From positions 443,086 to 507,085 of the forward strand of contig JXTB01000147.1 of assembly GCA_002914805.1 (NCBI GenBank): a stretch of DNA of 64,000 nt, written 5' to 3'. Below are positions 45,401 through 57,578 of this stretch, piece by piece; the stretch's first letter is position 1, and every line of letters starts with the position of its first letter. Position numbers and translations under genes: made by a program. The DNA is from Parasponia andersonii (taxonomy: Eukaryota; Streptophyta; Magnoliopsida; Rosales; Cannabaceae). Under the pieces are notes generated by a model. It was not told where the DNA came from. It did no database searches and saw only the letters and a list, made by a program, of their open reading frames with translations.

Positions 45401-45589
45401 GTCTCATTCAAATCCAAAAATAGACCATAACCTAATTGCAACCTAAATAGACCTATTGCCTCCACTGTAGTTGTGTCACCGTTGCCCATATAGATGTATC
45501 TTTTAGCATCACTTGGTAGACGGCTCCTCAGACAACCCTGCATAGACATACTTATGTGAGTAGTGGCACCGGTATCCACCTACCTAGTA
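42403..45589 (-). pseudogene. copia pol: protease, integrase, RT, RNase H
   Basis: Minus strand from 45579: protease VDTGATTHISMSMQG (D-T-G); GAG-pre-integrase FRRNLISISVLDKSGYSCSF and LWHKQLGHISK; integrase zinc part with [10 protein letters not shown] and core [48 protein letters not shown] (D-D-E visible); [39 protein letters not shown], and the catalytic YVDDILLASNDIGLL; RNase H VGYSDSDYAGCLDSKRSTSG and SKHIDIKFLVVKERVQ, ending VVLFKDF. In-frame stops lie at 45580-45582, 45130-45132, 43489-43491, 43045-43047 and near 42908; family consensus suggests TGG or CAG ancestors for at least three. The integrase-RT segment 43489-45114 is open for 541 codons. Confidence 0.95.
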
Positions 45590-46425
45590 TGACTGGGTAC
45601 AAAAGCAAAATTAATCTCAGAATAGACAAAATTAAGAAGCTTACCCTTCTTAATACGCCATGCGGCGTACTTGGGACATTCCTTCTTCACATGACCTGCC
45701 CTCTTGCAGAAGAAACAAGCTGATTCCTCATCTTGTTTCTTTTGCACTTTAGTATGTGAAGTCCCAGATGCAGCTCCTTTATCCTTAGTCCTTATTTTTT
45801 TCTTTTCTTGAGAGGTCGTTGCTAAGTGAGCACTCTCTGGTTTATCTCACTTCAATCTATCATCTTCTTGCACACACTAAGATATGAGCTCATTAAGAGT
45901 CCATTTTTCTTTCTAGGTGTTATAGCTCACTTTAAATTGATTGAATTATGGCGGAAGAGATAGTAGTACTAATTGCACGAGTAAGTCATCCGACAGCTCT
46001 AACTTAAGTGCCTTTAGTTTTGAAGCCAGATTAGATATCTCCATGATATACTCCCTGATGTTCCCTTTACCTTTATAATGCATAGCAAGTAAATTGCTCA
46101 GCATGGTACTAGTTTCTGCTTTTTCATTCTTTTGGAAACGTTCTGCAATTGCGTCAAAGAATGCCTTAGCATTATCAACCTCTGGCACAGCACCCTTAAT
46201 GGTCTCAGGTATGGAATGTTTCATGATCATAAGGCTCATGCGATTAGAACGCTCCCACTGCTCAAAGTTCTTAACATCTATATCAGAACTTTCATCTGTA
46301 AGAGTAGCAGGTTGTTCTTTCCTGAGTGCAAGGTCCAGATCCATGTAACCGAGCACAATCATAACGTGCTCTTTCCACTTCTTGAAGTTTGTGCCGTTAA
46401 GCACAGGAATTAAAATCAAATTAGC
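45590..46425 (-). pseudogene. copia gag
   Basis: Minus strand: LNGTNFKKWKEHVMIVLGYM and DLDLALRKEQPATL, then FDAIAERFQKNEKAETSTML and LVLLSLPP (UBN2-type gag), then a region with stops at about 45930, 45884 and 45848 (CAG to TAG twice, CGA to TGA), and the CCHC zinc knuckle CFFCKRAGHVKKEC at about 45717-45676. The apparent ORF start at 46419 is a TTG codon, so the true start is probably upstream near 46440 or lost. Confidence 0.88.
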
Positions 46426-46439
46426 AGATATACTTGAAG

Positions 46440-47645
46440 TAGAAACTGAACAGAGAACAAAAGCAAAAATAATATCTCATACTAATAACATGTCATAAAC
46501 TTAGCATACAAATAAGATATACTAGCATGACATAAATATGTAAGGTGGGCTCCGATCACAAGATACCTGGAACAACATCAATAAGCTCTCCTTTGGGCCG
46601 ACTTATCAACTTATAAGTGGTACTCTTCAGTGCAGTAATCAAATATTGACAGTAAATTCTGTCAGACAATATATCTTCCTTTGGGCTGATTTATTATCCA
46701 CATGGAAACTTAATAACTATCATATATCTATTACCGCAGGTGTATTCATTATTTGGCCAAATGATCACCTTTTTTTTGGCCGGTAATTATTCGCATGAAC
46801 AATAAATACACAAACATTCAAAATATTTCAAAATAAATAAATTTACGTAATAGAGGTTAGTTTGGCAACATATTGTTTCAACTCATTTATTTCAAAATAT
46901 TTAAACTAATAGTGCAAAGAAAATAATAACCAAAGTACCCAGAATATTAAACTGAAAATTTCAATGCACAAATCTTTATGGATGACTGATTGAGTTTTAA
47001 GCACTTTTATCAACTCTTTGAAGCCAAATAGAGTTTTTAACGAATAAAGTGTGGGTCGTACTGAAGCTGGGTTGAGAAAACAAAACTGATTGGTTAAGTT
47101 TCAGGTTAGAACTCCTTGAATTGAGTCGTTTCGACTTAATTCTACCCAAAACTGAGACCGTATACCTCAATTAGGTCAAAAATGACCTAAAACTTTATTA
47201 TTATTTTTTTATTTAAACCAGGTGGTGGTGCTGTGACGCCAATTGTGTGGTGCCGCGGCACCACCGTGTCCTTATATGGTGCTGCAGTGCCACTTTCGTG
47301 GCGCCACGGTGCCACTGCATCTTAAGTATTGCGCTGCAGCACCATTGATGACACCGTGGCGCCAGCTTCTCTATTCTTGGCGCCACAGCGCCAAGTTGCA
47401 AACTTAGTGTAAATTACCCGATTTTAAAATTGGGTAACTCAAACCTGATGTGATTTTTTGCCTTAATGTGCAAACTTTATAACCCAAAACTCAGAATTCA
47501 ACCCTCAAAAACTGAATATCTCAACAAAATCATGAAAATTTCATCAATCATACATGTTATATCTAAACCCTAAAAAGCTATATAGGCAAAGATATCACAA
47601 AATAGAGACATGCATGATTATTCTAAGCAATTTAACATGATTTCC
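46440..47645 (-). other. Copia leader between PBS and gag
   Basis: A 1.2-kb non-coding leader. It includes a repeated GC-rich palindromic tract (47216-47400) and is otherwise AT-rich. Confidence 0.7.
47216..47400. repeat. GC-rich tract of palindromic GGCGCCAC/GTGGTGCC units
   Basis: About eight to ten variants of a short palindrome (GTGGCGCCAC, GGTGCCGCGGCACC, GGTGCTGCAGTGCC, GCGCTGCAGCACC) spaced by 10-20 bp, in AT-rich surroundings. No gene is supported; the ORF through it is a composition effect. Confidence 0.75.
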
Positions 47646-47658
47646 TGCTCTGATACCA
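47646..47658 (-). promoter_or_regulatory. Primer-binding site of the copia element
   Basis: Minus strand TGGTATCAGAGCA, complementary to initiator tRNA-Met, three bases inside the 5' LTR. Confidence 0.92.
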
Positions 47659-47660
47659 CT

Positions 47661-48169
47661 TGTTGGATTTACATAATAGATTAATAAACCAAATATAATC
47701 CCAGAATCTATCATGCCAAATTGTCAGGAAAAGATTTGTTGAGAGAAACCCATGACTAACCTGAATCTATTGAGTTTGACAACAAAGGATACGATCACGT
47801 AAGCAGAAGCGATTAACTGATTAGAGCCTAAGAGTAGATAGTCGTCCACAGCCAGAATACTCTATGTATGCTCAATGGGTACTCTCTCTATTGATAGAGG
47901 TAGAGGAGAAGAGCACACGATCTATTTTGGCTTGGGGACGAAAACCCTATAGTTATGTCTTTATATACTAGTCATCAATAGAGGCCCCATCAATCCTTAT
48001 TGGACTAGGATTAGGTAATCACACATTACAGAGTCCACGCTTAATAGGTAATTTCCTGAGCCTAAAATTAGATCACTTAATTGACCCCACTTAATTAGAC
48101 AGCCCTAATATTATATAATTATTATAAAAAACTATGGCCGACATACTAGGTTACACGAGTAACCCAACA
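47661..48169 (-). repeat. 5' LTR of the copia element
   Basis: A 509-bp copy of 41425-41933. The minus strand carries the TATA box TATATAAAG (47959-47967), presumably the element promoter. Confidence 0.94.
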
Positions 48170-48174
48170 AAGAA

Positions 48175-49498
48175 AAGATAATAAGCTAGGTAACAAAAGT
48201 TAGCGGGCAAGTTTTAAGATAATGACCACTTCAGCATTTAGAAGCTACAAACAGGCAACTGCTAACCACCAAACTATCTTGTATATCACTTGAGGTTTAT
48301 GATCAACACCTGGTCATTTTCTCATTTGCATGCATTTGCGCTTCAAAGTTTAAAACTACTCTCATCGTTCTTTCTTTGCCTTCTCTCAACCAAAACACAA
48401 ACCAGCCACTAGAACTTGATCTTCTTTTATCTAATCTTTAAGATTTTCATATAAAAGAAATCATTAGAGCAAGTAGTTTATCATATATGAGAACTAGAGT
48501 CATCCAAAAAGTATAGTCAAGATATACAAGCATAGTTTTCAAGTGATCCAAGGTGCGTTCTTGAATTATTTTTAAGAGTTTAAGTTTGAATATTAATCTT
48601 AAAAATTGTAACCAAGTTACTTATGGGTTTTACAACTAAATTAGTTTATTATTTATAATTTTCATTTAGAATTATTTCAAACAAGCCATTAAATAAATAA
48701 AGTGAATTTAATTCCTAATACGTTACTAGATTAAGTAATTTCCTTAACTTAAAATGAGGAATAATCTATATTGATATTTGATTGTGAGATAAGGTTTCAA
48801 TCTTTTATCAGGACTCTAATAGTTCCAATTCAATCATGTGATTAAAACCAAGAGAGTGAAATCTCTTAGCTTAAAAGAGATTAAAGTTTGAATTAAGTTT
48901 ATAATATAGTACGCAATTCACTCAAATGCTTGAGTTTTACCAATCACCTCTTATTAAACCATAGATTGTTTGTAAGCTCAATGGTTTCTTGAAATTAATA
49001 CTTGATACTATATTTTGTATACAATAAAAGGTGGGTACAAAGAGCTCTAGAAGAAAAAGGGAATACTAGTGTGGAATACCAAATACTGTAAATACAGTTA
49101 TTTGTCTACAACATTTCAATGTTAATTGCTATCATTGTTTAATTGTGTTAATAACTATGCCTAAATATGTATGAATACCTATGCACAAATTCACAAGTTT
49201 ACACATTGAAATCTTAGAATGAGCAGTACCAAAGTATTGGATCACAATTAGGTATAGACTACAACACTGAATTTATTAAGTCTTTACTACGAATCGAATA
49301 CGATATCAGAGTTATTGGGTCATTAGTATGAGTTGAATATAATGCCAAAGTTATAGGGTCGTTAATATGATTAGAGTACGATGCCAAAGTAATGGGTCGT
49401 AAAACCATAAGTGATACCTTAGAGCAAGGTCGTTAGATTGATAAGTGTTGATGTAATCTCCAGTGTGAGTAGATCCACTATGAGCCGGGCTGGCAATA

Positions 49499-49529
<31 letters not shown>

Positions 49530-49818
49530 TTTCTTGTTTTTGAATTCCAATTTGTGTGTTTTATTTACATACTATTTTTACTAAGTTATTGTACCCTATA
49601 AATTGTGCTTATTGGTAAAAATATTTTTGTGTTGTGCAAATTATTTGACTGGGGACCCATTTAGAATTGTTGTAATTGGGTCACATGTTAAATATTGATT
49701 GTGAATTATCCTTTGGTTATGTATATTTTTACTGTCTTACTAAGCTTAGTAGCTTATCACATACTATTATATTGTAGGTAAGGGCAAGAAAAAGGTAAAC
49801 TAATGAGCTAAGCAAGTT
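48175..49818 (+). repeat. Old LTR-like sequence, part 2, with a 40-bp minisatellite and (GT)n
   Basis: Continues 40755-41424 beyond the copia insertion. At about 49215-49410 three to four diverged units of 40-45 bp recur (core GATGCCAAAGT(A/T)ATGGGTCGT). A (GT)n microsatellite lies at 49500-49529. The sequence is interrupted at 49824 and continues at 57579. No coding sequence was found. Confidence 0.45.
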
Positions 49819-49823
49819 GTAGT

Positions 49824-50560
49824 TGATATGAACCCTGTCAACAATCGTGATGAAGCTCAACACCAACTAAGGAATTCGAACCTAAGATCACCAAGTCACA
49901 AGAATATTGAGTCTTAACCCGTTATCTAACAGGATAGGAATCAAAAACTACGATAAATTAAATATATCACACCAAGAATCCTCAAGAACCACTCAAGAAT
50001 CAATGAGATAAGTTTTGTTGTTTTGAACACCACAAGAGTTAACTTGATAAGTTCAAGAATATTCTCAAGAATGAAGAAAGCATGAATATCTTGCAATATT
50101 ATTGATCACTGTCCTATAAAAAATGTACAAGGCTCTCTCCTTTATATAGGAGTCGAATTTAACCCTAATTTAAGATAAACTAATATTATTTTGATATGTG
50201 GCAATCCTCTCTTCAATTAAATTCGAAAATAACTAAATATGAATTAAAGAAGTTTCCTAAAAGTACAAAAGACCTAAAAAAATGTATATGCTTTAATTGG
50301 ACTATTCTAGAACCTTAATCATAGTGACTAGGATCCCTTGGATCTGATTTAGGCTTATATTGGGCCTATTTGCGTTAGCCATCTCTCCAATATGTTAAAT
50401 TAGCCTATTTAATGCCTCTTTGAATCTCATGGCTCTAAGTCTTGTGATCAGCCTACTTGGCAAGCTTAATGGATCACGCGATTACTACTTTTGAGTTCCT
50501 CTAAGCCCACGTAAATGCTCTTCCTCTTGCACGTGCAGCTGAGCAGCTTCATTTGCATCA
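49824..50560 (-). repeat. 3' LTR of gypsy element 49824-57573
   Basis: Direct repeat of 56836-57573. Its end TTTGCATCA is immediately followed by LINE codons, without the expected polypurine tract. Confidence 0.88.
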
Positions 50561-53500
50561 TTGCTCGTCGTGATTTATGGGATTCTTTGTACTCTTTGCA
50601 TGTGGCTGGTCCTTGGTTGGCATTGGGAGACTTTAATTTTGTTATGGGAGCCCATGAAACTACTGGTGTGCTTAAGCGCCAATCTTGTGAAGACTTTCGT
50701 ACCGGAGTCACTATTTGCAATTTGATTGATCTTGATTCACAAGGGCCTTTTTATACTTGGCGGGGCTTTCGAAGGGGAAAGAATGTGATGCCTCGCCTTG
50801 AGGGAGCCTTTTGTAATGCAGAGTATCTTGAACAATGGCAACAAGTTTCTTGTATTTATTTGCCTCGTACTCATTCAAATCATCATCCATTGTTATTATC
50901 TTCATCAAAAGTTCTTTCCATTGGACCTAGACCTTTCCATTTTTGAGGTATGTGGCTGTCCCATCTAACTTTCAAAGAGCTTGTTAGTATAGTTTGGTCT
51001 CGCCCTTACTTTGGTTCTCCATCTACTCTATTGGCTAAAAAAGCTTAAGGAACCAAAACAAGAATTGAAAGTATGGAACTGGCAAGTTTTCAGTGATCTT
51101 CGGGTCAATATTTCCAAAGCTTCCGAAAGGGTCTCCTCTATTCAAAAACATCTAGCAAATAAGGGACTTTTAGATTCCCTTTTATTTCAGGAAATTGAAA
51201 CTCTTACTTATTTGGACTCTTTGTTGTCTCAGAAAGAAACCTATTTTCATGAGCAGAGCCGGGTAATGGCTTAATGAAGGGGACAGGAATTTCTCCTTTT
51301 TTCATAATGTGGTCAAACGTCGGTGACCTAAAAAGGTATTAAGACATATGAAGATTGGTGATGATATAACTGGTGATGCTAATCTGATTTCCGCTTATAT
51401 TCAATCTTTCTATAAAGATTTGTTTACTGAACCCCACCATTGTGTTATTGACTACTCGGTCATAGAGAGGGTTATTCCGAAACTGGTTTCTTCTTCTGAT
51501 AATCTTGATCTATGTCGCATCCATTCTGCTGAGGAAATTAGATCGACTATTTTTCTTATGGACACTTCTAGTGCACCAGGCCCCGATGGTTACTCTGGAA
51601 AATTCTTTCATCATTGTTGAGACATAGTGGGTACGGATGTTGTTTTGGCTATATAATAATTTTTTAGAACTGGATTGCTTGCTCCTGGGCTTGATTCGAA
51701 TTTTCTAGTGTTGATCCCTAAAGTGGATTATGCTCTCTCTATTAATCAATATCGGCCGATTGTTTTGGGAAATTTTCCCTATAAAGTGGTCACTAAAATT
51801 TTAGTTGATCGCCTGGGTCATATTTGCTCTAGTATTATTTCTTCGAATCAATTTGGATTTGTTTCGGACAAAAATATTAGAGACTATATTATTGGAGCTT
51901 CGGAATGCTACAACTGCTTAGACAAAAACAGTTACGTAGGTAATTTTGCAATGAAATTGGACATTAGAAAAGTTTTTGATACTTTGAGATGGGATTTTAT
52001 TAAGATTGTCCTCTTGTCTTTTGGTTTCGATGTTACTTTCGTGAATTGGGTGGACAACATTTTTCACTCAGCTCGGCTATCCATTTTGATTAATGGAACT
52101 ACTCATGGTTATTTTTCATGTTCCCAAGGTGTTCATCAAGGAGATCCTCTTTTCCCTCTCTTGTTTGTTTTAGCAGAGGAATATCTTAGTCTCTACTGCA
52201 TGCAATTAATTAAAAGGGGTGCTCTTATTCCAATGACTTCCACAAGAAAAAAGAAGGCACCAATTCATTTTTTATTCGTTGATGATGTTCTCTTATTTGC
52301 TCATGTTTCAAATTCCAATATTAAAACCATTATCCATTCCCTCCATCATTATGAAACTATTTCAGGCCAACAGGTGAATTATAGCAAATCTTTCATTTAT
52401 TTTGGTAGAGCTGTTCCTTCCAATTGACTTTCTGAATTTTTGTGCACTACTAGTATGAGAAAAGGGGGCACAGTGCTTTCTTATCTTTGGGTTTTTCTCT
52501 TTGTTAGTACTCAAAAGCGTCGCACCTTTCAGCCAATTCTTGATAAGATCAATGCAAACTTTGAATACTGGAAAGGTCTCACTCTTTCTATGGCAAGAAG
52601 GGTTAGTTTGATTAATTCTATCATCATGGGTCAGTTGATTTACTCTTTTCAAGTTTATAAATGGCCCATGACCCTTCTGAAAGATCTAATTTCTTCCATT
52701 TGAAATTTCCTCTGGTCTGGATCTTCCAAGATTTCTAAGCTAGTCATTACGTCGTGGAGAATGTGTTGTAAGTCTAAAGATGATGGTAGTTTAGGTCTTC
52801 GGGATCCTAGAATTCTTAATTCAACACTTTTAAAGAAACTTTCTTGGAGCTTAATGACTTCAAATTTAGTTGTCTTGCACTTTCTAAGGGGCAGATTCTT
52901 TTCTAATGGCTTCTCTCAACGTAGGTTTTGGAAATCTTCCATTTGGTGTGGGCTAAGAGATCATATTCAGCCTCTTGTTGATGAATCAATTTGGGTAGTG
53001 GATAGAAATTCTAAAGTGCATTTTTGGACAGAAAATTGGTTGGGCTCTCCTTTAACTAGTTTGATAACCTAAACTGACAATTTGAGCCTAGATTTGATAC
53101 AGTTATTGGTGATGTTACATTTGATTTTGATTGGTCTCTTCTGGCTTATTTTGTCTCCAATTTCTCACAATTTGCAGATAAAATCAGAAATACAATTATT
53201 GGTGATTCTAACACTTTGATTTAGCGTCATTCGGTTTCTGGTGCGGTCTCTTGTGCTGATAGTTATAAATCCTTGGCTGGCGTTGCTTCAAAAGAAAGAT
53301 GGGGTAGTAAGTTCTGGGCTTCTTTTATCCCTCCTTCTCGTTCTTTGGTGTTTTGGAGGTTGCTCCAAAATAAGCTTCCGACTAAGAAGAATTTGATTCG
53401 TAGAGGATTACTTATGCCTTCATGCTGTCGATTTTGTTTTTATCATGAAGAAGATGCTGATCACCTTTTCCTTACTTGTAAATTTGCCTTTTTCATTTGG

Positions 53501-54630
53501 GGTGCTGTCTCAACAGCTTTTTAGAGAAGAATTCGCTTGGATGGTTCCATAATTGATCTATGGCTAGATGCAATGGAAGCTACTTTCAGTACCCAAGTAT
53601 TACAGCTATGGCGTTCAGCAATTGTGACTGCTATTTAGGTGATTTGGACGTCACGTAATAAAAAGTTGTTTGATAATGAAACTGTCTCTCTTAACTTAGC
53701 CATTGCTTCAATATGGCGCACAGTTGGCAAGTCCAATAAGATTAGCTCAAGAACAATAAGAAATACCATGGAGGAGTTACAGATTTTGAAATGTCTTTAT
53801 GTTCAAAAAGGCCTCCAAAGGCACCGAGAGTCTTGGAAGTTCAGTGGCGTGTTTCCCCAGTTGGCTAGTTGAAGGTTAATACAGATGGAGCTGCCTTTGG
53901 TAGTCTAGGCTTGGCAGTTTATGGAGGCATTTTTCATACCTCTCGAGGCTTTTAAAGGAGCTTTCGCTATCCCTTTAGACAAGGGTTATGCTTTTGAGGC
54001 AAAGCTAGCAGGTGCAATTCATGCAATTTCTTATGCATGGGCCTTTGGATGGAAGCATCTATGGTTTAAGAGTGATTCTTCATATCTGATTACTCTTTTA
54101 AGGGAACATTCCCTTTTTGTTCCTTGGAGTTGGAAGCCATCTTGGTTACACTGCATTGACAGGATTTCAAAGATGAATTTTTATGTTTCTCATATCTATT
54201 GGGAAGGTAATCCAGTTGCTGACATCTTGGCTTCTAGAGTAACAAATATTCAGGCTCCAACCTGGTGGCATAACACTCCTTCATTTATTCATAAGGCTTT
54301 CTCCAAGGACTATTCAGGGTGAAGCACTTTTCATTTTTCTTAGTTGCCCACATTATGTAATACAATGTGCTTTTTTTTTTTCCTTTCTGCGGTTTCTTTT
54401 TACTTGGAAAGGTTTTTAATGAGGCATTATAGGGAGGTTAAGACAATGGTTATGTTTTAGCATAGCTATTTGGCTCCTTCCAGGGCTTTTAGCTTTATTT
54501 CTTCTGCTTTCTTTCCCATTTAAGGGGTGTTTCACACTTGGTTACCTTTTGTACCTTTCTTCTTTTTATTTTAATTTTAATAACTTACTAGAGGTACGTT
54601 TCCTCTAGGTAACATTTAGCAAAAAAAAAA
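50561..54630 (+). mobile_element. LINE (L1-type), 5'-truncated, ORF2 degenerate
   Basis: Begins inside the endonuclease (ARRDLWDSLYSLH, GPWLALGDFNFVMGAHETTG). RT in several frames: KFFHHC preceded by SSAPGPDGYSG, LIPKVDYALSINQYRPIVLG, MKLDIRKVFDTLRWDFI, GVHQGDPLFPLLFVLAEEYL and the catalytic HFLFVDDVLLFAH (YXDD as FVDD). Then zf-RVT (SRSLVFWRLLQNKLPTKKNL, CCRFCFYHEEDADHLFL) and RNase H-like VNTDGAAFGS, HIYWEGNPVADILASRVTNI, ending CPTWW-like (APTWWHNTPSF). The 3' UTR is T-rich and ends in ten A (54621-54630). Many stops and shifts make it inactive. It is the same family as 2325-9635. Confidence 0.92.
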
Positions 54631-54639
54631 CTTGCATGC

Positions 54640-55868
54640 TAAGAGCTCGTCTCGCCACTAATGACTCTCGGTTTACAGCATACTTCCCTTCATAATCATC
54701 TTTAAGTGGTGGCATGTCATCATCTTAATCTTCTCGTTCATCATCTGTCTCAATCTCTCCTTGAACATTGATCACCATCACCCTTTTTGTTTGAACATTG
54801 GCTAGCAATATGACCCCTACCTTGATATTCAAAATACTTAATGTCATGATTTCTAGAAGTGGTAGTATCAGTGTTACCTTTTTTCGACACTGCATCTTGT
54901 TTCCTATCCTTAGAAGACTTTGACTTAGGCTTAGCTAATGGAAATTCGTTCCACTTAGGGGCTGATCTCTATGAGTTTGTAGGAGTTGAGCTTGGCTCCC
55001 TCCTAGGAAAGTTCCTCTATCTTAATTGTTTCTCAACTTTGATAGCTTGATGCACCATATTGTTAGCTCGACATAACGTTGTATCTCAACCACATCCACT
55101 ATCTCTCTATTTAGGTCGTGTAAGAACCTAGCCATGGTAGCTTCTCTGTCCTCCTCTATATTTGCTCGAATCATAGCAACTTTCATCTCTTTATAGTAGT
55201 CATCTACGCTCTTGGATCCTTGAGTTAGACATTGTAACTTATTGTATAGCTTCCAATGGTAGTAGCTTGGAATGAAACTTCTTCTCATAATTGTTTTCAT
55301 TTCATCCCACGTCTCAATAGGGCATTCTATATTTCTCCTTCTTTCCTTCAACAATTGATCCCACCAAACAATAGCATAATCAGTGAATTTAGTTGCAGTA
55401 AGTTTTACCTTTTTAATCTTAGAATATTTGTGGCAATCGAAGATGATCTCTATTCTCTTCTCCTACTCTAGATAAGCTTCAGGATCTTTTCTACCTTAGA
55501 AGGATAAAATCTTCACTTTAATGCCTCCTAAGTCATTATCTCGCTTAGGTCTACCCATCCTAGCTTCTCTATTCCCATAATCATACCTAAATCTATCCCT
55601 ATTTATTGTTGGTTCATCCACCTCCTCCCATTCCATCATCACCCCATTGCTCCTTTAGTTACACTTGCCTAGGCCGTTGTCTAATAGGAGTATTTTGAGG
55701 CTATCCCACAACTATTTCTCTTTCCAACCTATCAATCATCTCATTAATTGATTCTAATTCAGCTTTCATAATGCTCCTCATCTCTCCCAACAACGCCTAT
55801 AATTGTAAGTTTAGAACAATTGATTGTTGTACCTCTTCGGTTGTGTTATCTTCTTGATTACGTGACAT
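54640..55868 (-). pseudogene. gypsy gag of element 49824-57573
   Basis: Start MSRNQEDNTTEEVQQS at 55868. Gag core: DPEAYLE-stop-EKRIEIIFDCHKY (TGG to TAG), YAIVWWDQLLKERRRNIECP, FIPSYYHWKLYNKLQCLTQG, DYYKEMKVAMIRANIEEDRE. Further stops (QGRKD preceded by TAG for CAG) and frameshifts follow; a zinc-knuckle remnant and the acidic post-gag segment reach the LINE A-tail at 54630. It aligns in order with the gag at 6195-7269. Confidence 0.83.
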
Positions 55869-56835
55869 ATTGTAATCTGCAAAAACAAGGTTAGGACCTC
55901 ACAAGCACTCTTTCCTCATATGTTTCGCTCATTCTCGTGTTTAGCACTCAATGGCTTTTACCCTTTTATGTTCTCACCACTCTTATCTTTTTCCACTTGT
56001 TATTTTTTTTTTCACTCTTAATCAGATTCAAGAATACTTCAGTGGCAATTCAATATGATAAGCAACAAGATCAAATAACAAGATTCACAAGCAATTCTCA
56101 AGAAATTAATGCAAGAAATATGAATAACAAGAATTCTTCAATTTCAGCAATACCTAAAAATTCACACAATTTCTCCCAAATTTTAACGATTTTTCACACT
56201 CAAGTATGAGGTTTTAGCAAAAAAGGAGCTTAGGAAGTAAGAAATAAGATTGACGCAAACATTTTTAAGAAGTGTCTCCAGAATTTTTTTTCGAGATCCG
56301 CATCCTCTTTCTTTCTTTTTTTTTTCTTTTTTTTTTCTACCAGAAACTAGAAACGAACTCTTTGAATCAAACTAGGATATTGAGAACACAAAACTTGAAT
56401 ATGACTTAATCAAGATACGATTCGGCCTCTCTAGTATAACCTCAACAACTTGGACCTCAAGCAAAAGCAAAGAAACCCTAGTTAGCTCAAATTAGGAAAC
56501 CAAATAATTCTAGTGTCTCTAAAGCAATAATTTCGGCCAAGAACAAAGAGTTTGATTAAATTAGGAAACCCGGTATCCTTAATTCTCAAAATTTCGGTCA
56601 AGAACAAAGAGTGTGATCAGATTGGGAAATCTGGTATCCTTAATTCACAAAATTTTGGCCAAGATCAAAGAGTTTGATCAGATTAAGAAACTAAATATCA
56701 CCAGTATATCTAAAGAAAGAAATTCGACCGGTCACTATTTTTTTTTTTTGTAATCCTAATTCAAGAATCAAAGGAACAGTACAGAAAGTAAATGATAACT
56801 CAAACTTGCCTTAAAACCTAAGCTCTAGTACCAAA

Positions 56836-57573
56836 TGATATGAACCCTACCAACAATTATGACGAAGCCCAGCACCAACTAAGGAATTCAATCCCAAGAT
56901 CACCAAGTCACAAGAATGTCAAGTCTTGACCAATTACCCAGCAAGAAAAGGACCAAGAACTACGATAGATTAAAGATCCCATACTAAGAATCCTCAAGAA
57001 CCACTCAAGAATTAATGGAATAAGTTTGGTTATTTTGAATACCACAAGAGTTAATTTGATAAGTTCAAGAATCTTCTTAAGAATGAAAAAAAACACGAAT
57101 AACTCGCAATATTATTGATCACTATCCTCTGAAAAATATACATGGCTCTCTCCTTTATATAGGAGTTCAATTTAACCTTAATTTAAGGTAAACTAATATT
57201 ATTTTGATATGTGACAACCCTCTCCTCAATTAAATCCAAAAATAACTAAATCTGTATTAAAGAAGTTTCCTAAAAATACAAAAGACCTAAAAAAAAGTGT
57301 AGACTTTAATTGGACTCTTCTAGAACCTTAATCATAGTAACTAAGCTCCCTTGGATCTGATTTGGGCTTATATCGGACCTCCATGCATTATTTATCCCTC
57401 CAATATATTGAATTAACTCATTTAACGCCTCTTTAAATCTCTTGGCTCTAAATCTTGTGATCGACCTACTTGGCAAGCTTAATAGATCACGTGATTGCTA
57501 CCTTTGAACTCCTCCAAGCTCACGTGAATGCTCCTCCTCTTACACCTGCAGTTGAGCAGCTTTATTTGTATCA
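56836..57573 (-). repeat. 5' LTR of gypsy element 49824-57573
   Basis: Begins TGATATGAACCCTACC next to the PBS-like site and ends GTATCA, followed by the TSD GTAGT. Confidence 0.88.
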
Positions 57574-57578
57574 GTAGT

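Larger units (their letters stand above)
41425..48169 (-). mobile_element. Nearly full-length Ty1/copia retrotransposon
   Basis: LTRs of 509 bp (41425-41933, 47661-48169), both TGTTGG...AACA, with the TSD AAGAA (41420-41424, 48170-48174). The minus strand has PBS, a 1.2-kb leader, gag, protease, integrase, RT, RNase H and polypurine tract in the normal copia order with no large deletion. My hand count gives about 28 LTR differences in 509 bp. About ten in-frame stops and small changes inactivate it; it is the most complete element in the window. Confidence 0.95.
49824..57573 (-). mobile_element. Ty3/gypsy element whose pol region is replaced by a LINE
   Basis: LTRs 49824-50560 and 56836-57573 (about 737 bp, TGATATGAACC...TCA) with the perfect TSD GTAGT (49819-49823, 57574-57578). 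The minus strand has a PBS-like CTCTAGTACCA complement at 56823-56832, then gag (55868 to about 54640). Protease, RT, RNase H and integrase are absent: the LINE 50561-54630 occupies that space and touches the 3' LTR. Gag is homologous to that of element 3744-8911. Confidence 0.88.

Noticed and set aside
47213..47401. 62-codon ORF in the GC-rich tract
   Set aside because: It arises from palindromic repeat composition, has no family motif and lies in a non-coding leader.
49500..49529. Possible regulatory Z-DNA element
   Set aside because: It is a plain (GT)n microsatellite with nothing else to support a function.
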